25,121 nucleotides of DNA, from contig JAEZXS010000108.1 in the NCBI GenBank assembly GCA_023442755.1, forward strand, positions 1 to 25,121. Reading direction: 5' to 3'. Both the position numbers and the translations under genes were made by a program. The DNA is from Pseudomonadota bacterium. GTDB taxonomy: Bacteria > Desulfobacterota > Syntrophobacteria > Syntrophobacterales > Syntrophobacteraceae. Of this stretch, positions 23,676-25,121 are shown one piece after another. The number at the start of each line of letters is the position of its first letter. The first letter of the stretch is position 1. The notes below the pieces were generated by a model. It was not told the DNA's origin and ran no database searches. It worked only from the letters and a program-made list of their open reading frames with translations.

Positions 23676-24131
23676 TCAGATCAGTGCTTCGAGAGCGGCA
23701 CGCACGTGCTCAAGGACACGTACCGTGACGGCAATATCTTCGGGGCTTACGGAATCGCTGAGCGTTCGTTCGAAGGCATGCGCCCGCTCGTGCAGCTGCA
23801 GGAAAATCTTCAGTCCGTCCGCGGTCAGTTTGACGTAGCTGCGCCGGCCGTCCCTGGCATCCGCGCAACGCTCGACCAGGCCTTCATCCTCCATTGCTTT
23901 CACCTGGCGGGTGACCGCTGCCGCGTTGATGCCCAGTTGCCGGGCAATCGACATGACCCCGACTTCCTCGGCCCGGGAAATCGCAAGCACCCGCATCAGC
24001 TTCAGCCGGGCCGCCGGCATTCCCACCTGGCGGCTGAAAACGTTAAGCATCGCCTGCTGCGTTCGCATGATCTCCCGAAGCAGGTGCGACTCGTCGCCCG
24101 TGTGATGGGGCTCAAAACCTTTGTCCGTCAT
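23676..24131 (-). CDS. MarR family transcriptional regulator
   Basis: A 151-residue winged-helix regulator of normal MarR length. The DNA-binding part is MRVLAISRAEEVGVMSIARQLGINAAAVTRQVKAMEDEGLVERCADARDGRRSYVKLTADG (about residues 46-106): recognition helix NAAAVTRQVKAME and wing DARDGRR, both standard. The flanking helices (residues 10-40 and 110-151) would make the dimer. It is the first gene of an operon with the DUF4405 protein and the UbiG-like methyltransferase. The ATG has GGAGG with a 7-nt spacer. Its promoter carries an inverted repeat (24161-24182), which points to autorepression. The ligand is not predictable; MarR proteins often sense phenolics or oxidants. Confidence 0.92.
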   Translation of the reverse strand: MTDKGFEPHHTGDESHLLREIMRTQQAMLNVFSRQVGMPAARLKLMRVLAISRAEEVGVMSIARQLGINAAAVTRQVKAMEDEGLVERCADARDGRRSYVKLTADGLKIFLQLHERAHAFERTLSDSVSPEDIAVTVRVLEHVRAALEALI

Positions 24132-24152
24132 TTTCGATCCTCCACGCTACAC

Positions 24153-24182
24153 ATGATGGTCTATGTCATTGACTATGTCAAT
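24153..24182 (-). promoter_or_regulatory. marR operon promoter with overlapping MarR-type operator
   Basis: On the minus strand TTGACA (plus coordinates 24176-24181) and CATCAT (24153-24158), 17 bp apart, make a plausible promoter 22 bp before the marR ATG. Over the -35 lies ATTGAC-TAT-GTCAAT (24168-24182), a perfect 6-3-6 inverted repeat, and CTATGTCA is repeated directly at 24161-24168 and 24173-24180. These are the dimensions of a MarR half-site pair. Confidence 0.65.
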
Positions 24183-24297
24183 TACTTTATCACTAAAGCG
24201 GCTCATTCAAAAAGTGATCGTTAAACGGGAAATTGCGTGTGTACGAAAGTCGGATAGCTTATCCGGAGCGGCTTGCCCTCGGCATCTTTTTCCCACG

Positions 24298-24840
24298 TCA
24301 GCGGGAAATTTTTCGTATCCTGTCCAGAAATGATCTCAGGGGAGTGGTTGAGGTGGTCTTGCTTTCCATTACAGGCTTTAGCTCTTGAGGGAGATCATCC
24401 CAATAGATGGGGTTTTCGGCCCTGATTCTCATCCCCTCGGCAAGAGCGGAATGGAATCGTTCAAGAAAGTTTTTCGTGAGGCCGCCGGCTGTCAGGTAGA
24501 CATCCACTTCGGTGATATACACACCGGCACGCTGACTCAGGCAGGGCATTGGCGCAAAGCTCAGGATTCCTGGAACGGCTCTCCCGAGTTCCTCCCAGTC
24601 GATCGCTTTGAAGTACTCGTTTATTGCCCGGCATGCCCTATCGTCAGCGGCATCGAGCATGAAAACCATCGAAAAATAGTGCGATCCGGAATCGGCCGGT
24701 TTGGGCCTGGATATCTTGCACAAGCCGGAAACCGTACTATCCGCTGGAAGGCTGAGGCTGAAGTCGAAAAATGCAAATATCTCTTCCCTCTTCATTAGAT
24801 CGAGGAACTCTTCTTCTAGATCGATTACCCTGTCCCCCAT
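24298..24840 (-). CDS. hypothetical protein (180 aa)
   Basis: A 180-residue protein that I do not recognise. It begins with an acidic helix (VIDLEEEFLDLMKREEIF), then a mixed alpha/beta body (AFFDFSLSLPADSTVSGLCKISRPK; HYFSMVFMLDAADDRACRAINEYF; GVYITEVDVYLTAGGLTKNFLERFHSALAEGMRI) and ends in a charged, flexible tail (MESKTTSTTPLRSFLDRIRKISR). No signal peptide or membrane helix; three cysteines are scattered. The ATG at 24840 has GGGAGG 5 nt upstream and is much better supported than the upstream extension of the frame. The stop lies 167 bp from the divergent marR promoter side; it reads alone. Confidence 0.68.
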   Translation of the reverse strand: MGDRVIDLEEEFLDLMKREEIFAFFDFSLSLPADSTVSGLCKISRPKPADSGSHYFSMVFMLDAADDRACRAINEYFKAIDWEELGRAVPGILSFAPMPCLSQRAGVYITEVDVYLTAGGLTKNFLERFHSALAEGMRIRAENPIYWDDLPQELKPVMESKTTSTTPLRSFLDRIRKISR

Positions 24841-24999
24841 CTTTTCCTCCCGGTGTATTTGCGTTATTCGCTTCCGCCATGCTATCCGATTCGTCCCGAT
24901 GCCGATGTTTCGCACACTATCAGATTTTACGATTGCGCGCTGAAAAAATCGGCCAGTTCCAAACTTAGCTCACACTGGTACCATGGATAAACTAATAAT

Positions 25000-25017
25000 C
25001 TACCGCAGAGGCGGTAG
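25000..25017. other. 7-bp perfect hairpin in the last intergenic region
   Basis: CTACCGC-AGAG-GCGGTAG, arms pairing perfectly around a 4-nt loop, about 20 nt before a possible start codon at 25038. It may be a leader hairpin for that gene or a small operator. No U-tract follows. Confidence 0.35.
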
Positions 25018-25037
25018 AGTAGAGAGGGAAACACAAG

Positions 25038-25121
25038 ATGGTTAGGCCACATGCTTCCATAGTATCCTCCCTTTCGGGCGGCGTGGCAAAGAGCATGCAG
25101 GCCGTACAGCCTATGTCACCC
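25038..25121 (+). CDS. possible start of a gene running off the window
   Basis: An ATG preceded by AGAGGG (about 9-10 nt away) opens a frame that remains open for 28 codons to the window edge. The peptide starts MVRPHASIVSSLSGGVAKSM and has no recognisable motif. It is divergent from the hypothetical gene at 24298-24840. Support is limited to the ribosome-site-like sequence and the open frame. Confidence 0.3.
   Translation, partial: MVRPHASIVSSLSGGVAKSMQAVQPMSP

Noticed and set aside
24289..24314. TTTCCC/GGGAAA hairpin followed by TTTTTC on the plus strand
   Set aside because: It overlaps the 3' end of a minus-strand gene and no plus-strand gene lies upstream, so a terminator role is not supported.
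24983..25045. 20-codon frame overlapping the possible gene at 25038
   Set aside because: No ribosome site and too short; considered as a leader peptide but nothing supports it.

Overview
The window is about 25 kb of GC-rich bacterial chromosome with ordinary spacing, good Shine-Dalgarno sites and no rRNA, tRNA, CRISPR array, insertion sequence or phage module that I can see. The gene mix (E. coli-type class II aldolase, alpha-glucan phosphorylase, SatP acetate permease, DUF169, DUF6951-like and DUF4405 proteins, a CitT-like carrier, a chemoreceptor with a Cys-rich PAS region, a sigma-54 activator) fits an anaerobic, Gram-negative deltaproteobacterium (Desulfobacterota, perhaps Syntrophobacter-like). 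That assignment is inference from family content only.

Layout. 1-344: the 3' part of a carboxymuconolactone decarboxylase-family gene. 357-1805 (minus): an nfeD-qmcA membrane-quality pair. 2100-5692 (plus): a tight fba-glgP operon linking glycolysis/gluconeogenesis to storage glucan, followed by a REP-like palindrome and a GNAT acetyltransferase. 6331-7014: a terminator and satP (minus). 7015-7840 has no gene I can support. 7841-8816: a strong promoter with an overlapping palindrome driving a DUF169 gene. 8869-10174: a second REP-like palindrome and a membrane diguanylate cyclase (minus). 10517-13614 (plus): an HI0933-type flavoprotein, a 530-bp gap and a CitT-like dicarboxylate/citrate carrier with a strong terminator.

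13744-17414: a YjfB-type small motility protein, a SAM-methyltransferase-like protein, a DUF6951-like protein, an unannotated 55-residue membrane protein, and a chemoreceptor. 17495-19492: a tentative tiny ORF and an NhaD/ArsB-type transporter in an operon behind a helical hypothetical protein. 19930-22425 (plus): a large membrane-bound sigma-54 activator whose DNA-binding end is a winged helix rather than a Fis helix. 22506-24131 (minus): a marR - DUF4405 - ubiG-like methyltransferase operon with an inverted repeat over the marR promoter. The end holds a hypothetical gene and the possible start of another.

Sensing and signalling genes are prominent: a diguanylate cyclase, a chemoreceptor, a sigma-54 activator, MarR and a YjfB protein. 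So are carriers for small organic acids (SatP, CitT-like) and ions (NhaD-like). No single multi-gene novel system stands out. The most unusual objects are the sigma-54 activator with a GAFTEA loop and winged-helix end, the marR operon, the REP-like elements, and the small membrane ORF at 15517-15684.
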